A DNA stretch of 14,005 bases from contig JAEYYW010000077.1 of NCBI GenBank assembly GCA_023428265.1, positions 1-14,005 of the forward strand. The letters run 5' to 3'. Numbering within the stretch: the first letter of the stretch is position 1; each line of letters starts with the position of its first letter. A model generated the notes under the pieces. It saw only the letters and a program-made list of their open reading frames with translations, was not told the origin of the DNA and made no database searches. Positions 12,437 through 14,005 of this stretch are shown piece by piece. The stretch comes from Bacillota bacterium. GTDB lineage: Bacteria > Bacillota > Clostridia > Christensenellales > UMGS416. The translations under genes were made by a program, and so were the position numbers.

Positions 12437-13720
12437 ATGAAGAACCCGATAATAAACTTTTTCAACGGTTTAAGAACCTCGTTTTCCCATGTGCAGGGCA
12501 ACGCGCGCGCCGTCGTGCTGATGCAGTTGCTTTGGGCGATCCCCTTCAGCATCTATTCCCCGTTTCTGACACAATACATGCTGAACCTGGGGTGCACCAG
12601 CGCGCAGGTCGGCTTGATCAACGCGGTGGGCATGATCACCGGAGGCGTGATCGGCCTGTTTGCCGGCTGGATCACGGACCGGTTGGGGCGGAAACGCGCC
12701 AACCTGATTGGCGACACCGTCTGCTGGGCAACCTACTGCCTGCTGCTTGCGTCGGCGCAGAACTTCACCTGGTTCATTGTCGCCAGCATCGCCAACTCCT
12801 TCGTGCGGCTGATCGGTGTGAGCTGGAACTGCACGCTGGTGGAAGGCACACCGCCGGACAAACGGATCACCGTGTTCTGGTGGCTCAATGTGATCAACAC
12901 GCTTTCGGCCTGTTTCGCCCCTTTGATGGGCTTGATGATCGGCAACAGCGACTCCGGCAGAATGGTGCTCGTGATGCGCTGGGTGCTGCTGATTTCCGCG
13001 GGCATCCACCTTTTGGCGATCCTGATCCGCAACGGCATGCACGTGGAGACGGAAATCGGCCTCGAGCGCATGAAAGCGTCTCGCAATGAGAAGCCGACTG
13101 CCGCTCTCAAGGCATACGGACCGATGATCCGGCTGGTGCTTAAAAACCCGGTGCTGCTGCTTTTTATAGTCATCCGCTCTCTGTATTACGTGCAGATGAA
13201 CCTGAAGGGCTCTTTCCAGTCGGTGGCCGTGGTGCAGGGGCTGGGGTTTGACTACGGCATGATCGGGCTGATCAGCCTGGTGTCCGGGCTGGTGATGCTG
13301 CCCACGCAGCTGATACTTCTGCCCAAGCTGAGCGCCTGGCCGGCCAACAAAACGCTGGCAGCCGGCATGACCATCCTGCTGGCCAGCAACCTGCTGCTGG
13401 CTCTCGCGCCTGTAGGAAGCACCGCCATTCTGATGATTGCCATCATCGTGACCGCCATGGGCACCGTGGCCACCGGTCTCATGGTGGACAGCGGCATTGC
13501 AAACGCCCTGCCGGACGCCGACCGCGCCCCGTTGATGGGCCTGATGACGGTGCTGCTGGTGATCCTCTCTGCGATTTTCCAGGTGTTGGGCGGCTTTTTG
13601 GCGGAGCTGCCGGGCATCGGGCCCAGGCTTCCGATGCTGCTGGTGGCGTTGCTGTTTGCGGCAAGCATCGGCTTGCTTGCGATGATCCGCAAGAAGGAGC
13701 TGCAGGCCCAGGCGGAATAG
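12437..13720 (+). CDS. MFS transporter
   Basis: A 427-residue integral membrane protein of the major facilitator superfamily, with about twelve hydrophobic segments in two halves and a charged cytoplasmic linker near residues 198-228. The signature motif A is well kept in the loop after helix 2 (GWITDRLGRKR, residues 77-87). The length is normal for drug/H+ antiporter-like or sugar-type MFS proteins; substrate and direction cannot be read from the sequence. The start is ATG 12437, with AGGAG five to six bases upstream. The gene is alone, with its own promoter at 12384-12413, operator-like palindromes upstream and a 14-bp hairpin downstream. It is divergent from the helical membrane-anchored protein. 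Confidence 0.9.
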   Translation: MKNPIINFFNGLRTSFSHVQGNARAVVLMQLLWAIPFSIYSPFLTQYMLNLGCTSAQVGLINAVGMITGGVIGLFAGWITDRLGRKRANLIGDTVCWATYCLLLASAQNFTWFIVASIANSFVRLIGVSWNCTLVEGTPPDKRITVFWWLNVINTLSACFAPLMGLMIGNSDSGRMVLVMRWVLLISAGIHLLAILIRNGMHVETEIGLERMKASRNEKPTAALKAYGPMIRLVLKNPVLLLFIVIRSLYYVQMNLKGSFQSVAVVQGLGFDYGMIGLISLVSGLVMLPTQLILLPKLSAWPANKTLAAGMTILLASNLLLALAPVGSTAILMIAIIVTAMGTVATGLMVDSGIANALPDADRAPLMGLMTVLLVILSAIFQVLGGFLAELPGIGPRLPMLLVALLFAASIGLLAMIRKKELQAQAE

Positions 13721-13741
13721 AGCCAATTCTCCTCAAACAAC

Positions 13742-13773
13742 GGGGCTGCCGCCTTGCGCAAGGCGGCAGCCCC
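13742..13773. terminator. Terminator hairpin after the MFS gene
   Basis: A perfect 14-bp stem (GGGGCTGCCGCCTT with its complement) around a GCGC centre, 21 bases past the MFS stop. No T-tract follows, only ATCTATAT, so it may act as an mRNA 3'-end stabiliser or an imperfect terminator. Confidence 0.7.
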
Positions 13774-13885
13774 ATCTATATGAACCGCCACCGCTCAAGA
13801 CAATGATGGGCGGGCGCCCCTCGGCAGCGGCCATGATTTATAGTATTCAGAGGAGGCGTGTTGGGTGAGTAACAAAGTAAAAGCA

Positions 13886-13912
13886 AAAAAGCCGGGGTTT
13901 ACCCGGCTTTTT
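13886..13912. terminator. Rho-independent terminator of the minus-strand gene at the window end
   Basis: AAAAAGCCGGG (13886-13896) pairs with CCCGGCTTTTT (13902-13912) around a five-base loop. On the minus strand it is 23 bases past the stop at 13936 and is followed by a six-T run. It can also work on the plus strand as a second stop for MFS transcription. Confidence 0.88.
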
Positions 13913-13935
13913 CTGATTCACGAAACGGTTTGCTG

Positions 13936-14005
13936 CTACAGCTTGAACTCCTTCATGAGGGCCTCCACAGCCGCCCGCCTTCCTGCTTGTGGCACGCAGC
14001 AGGAC
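13936..14005 (-). CDS. C-terminal fragment of an unidentified gene (enters from beyond the window)
   Basis: The frame is open from the window edge to TAG at 13936-13938. The last codons read AAVEALMKEFKL and have the GC-rich third positions of the other genes here. Only 22 residues are visible, so the family cannot be named. The strong terminator 23 bases downstream on the same strand is the main support that a gene truly ends here. The first ten residues (two adjacent cysteines and several arginines) look less typical. Confidence 0.5.
   Translation of the reverse strand, partial: SCCVPQAGRRAAVEALMKEFKL

Noticed and set aside
12470..13726. A 418-codon minus-strand open frame opposite the MFS gene
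   Set aside because: His/Gln/Arg-rich shadow of a hydrophobic protein gene, with no motif or start signal.
13801..13850. Promoter with TATAGT (13839-13844) for the orphan GTG frame
   Set aside because: There is no -35 element at a suitable distance, and the predicted transcription start would fall on the ribosome binding site itself.

Overview
The window looks like chromosomal DNA of a fairly GC-rich Gram-positive bacterium, most likely a member of class Clostridia (Bacillota). The reasons are strong AGGAGG-type ribosome binding sites, a type II MurB, the murB/PHP/rapZ gene cluster, a clostridial-type citrate synthase, a DUF2871 protein, a classical lipoprotein and a cadherin-like secreted protein. 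No finer placement is claimed. There is no sign of phage, insertion sequence, integron, CRISPR, tRNA or rRNA.

Layout. Positions 1-712 (-) hold the N-terminal part of a secreted protein with a cadherin-like beta-sandwich domain. It is divergent from a monocistronic SPFH/flotillin-like membrane scaffold gene (949-3000, +), which ends in GC-rich hairpins shared with a convergent two-gene unit: a lipoprotein (3563-4231, -) followed by a small membrane-anchored protein (3082-3528, -). Next come a membrane-anchored solute-binding-like protein (4324-5499, -) and a divergent four-helix DUF2871 protein (5674-6120, +). A bidirectional terminator separates the latter from citrate synthase (6242-7603, -), which has a 308-bp upstream region with a possibly structured leader. 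The core housekeeping operon is murB (9555-10472, -), a PHP-domain phosphoesterase (8772-9554, -) and rapZ (7912-8775, -), tightly packed with a 0-bp junction and a 4-bp overlap. Upstream lies a 529-residue membrane-anchored helical protein with a tyrosine run (10662-12251, -). It is divergent from an MFS transporter (12437-13720, +), across a region with two good promoters and operator-like palindromes. The last bases hold the C-terminus of another minus-strand gene (13936-14005), followed on that strand by a textbook terminator.

How the genes relate. Only murB-PHP-rapZ and the lipoprotein/membrane-protein pair look like true operons. The rest are single genes with their own promoters and terminators. 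The window reads as ordinary core chromosome interspersed with lineage-specific envelope proteins. I found no convincing new multi-gene system. The most interesting items are the repeat-plus-SPFH architecture, the tyrosine-run helical protein, the structured leader upstream of citrate synthase, and the break in the conserved rapZ neighbourhood. All positions were worked out by reading the sequence, and composition statements are estimates by eye.
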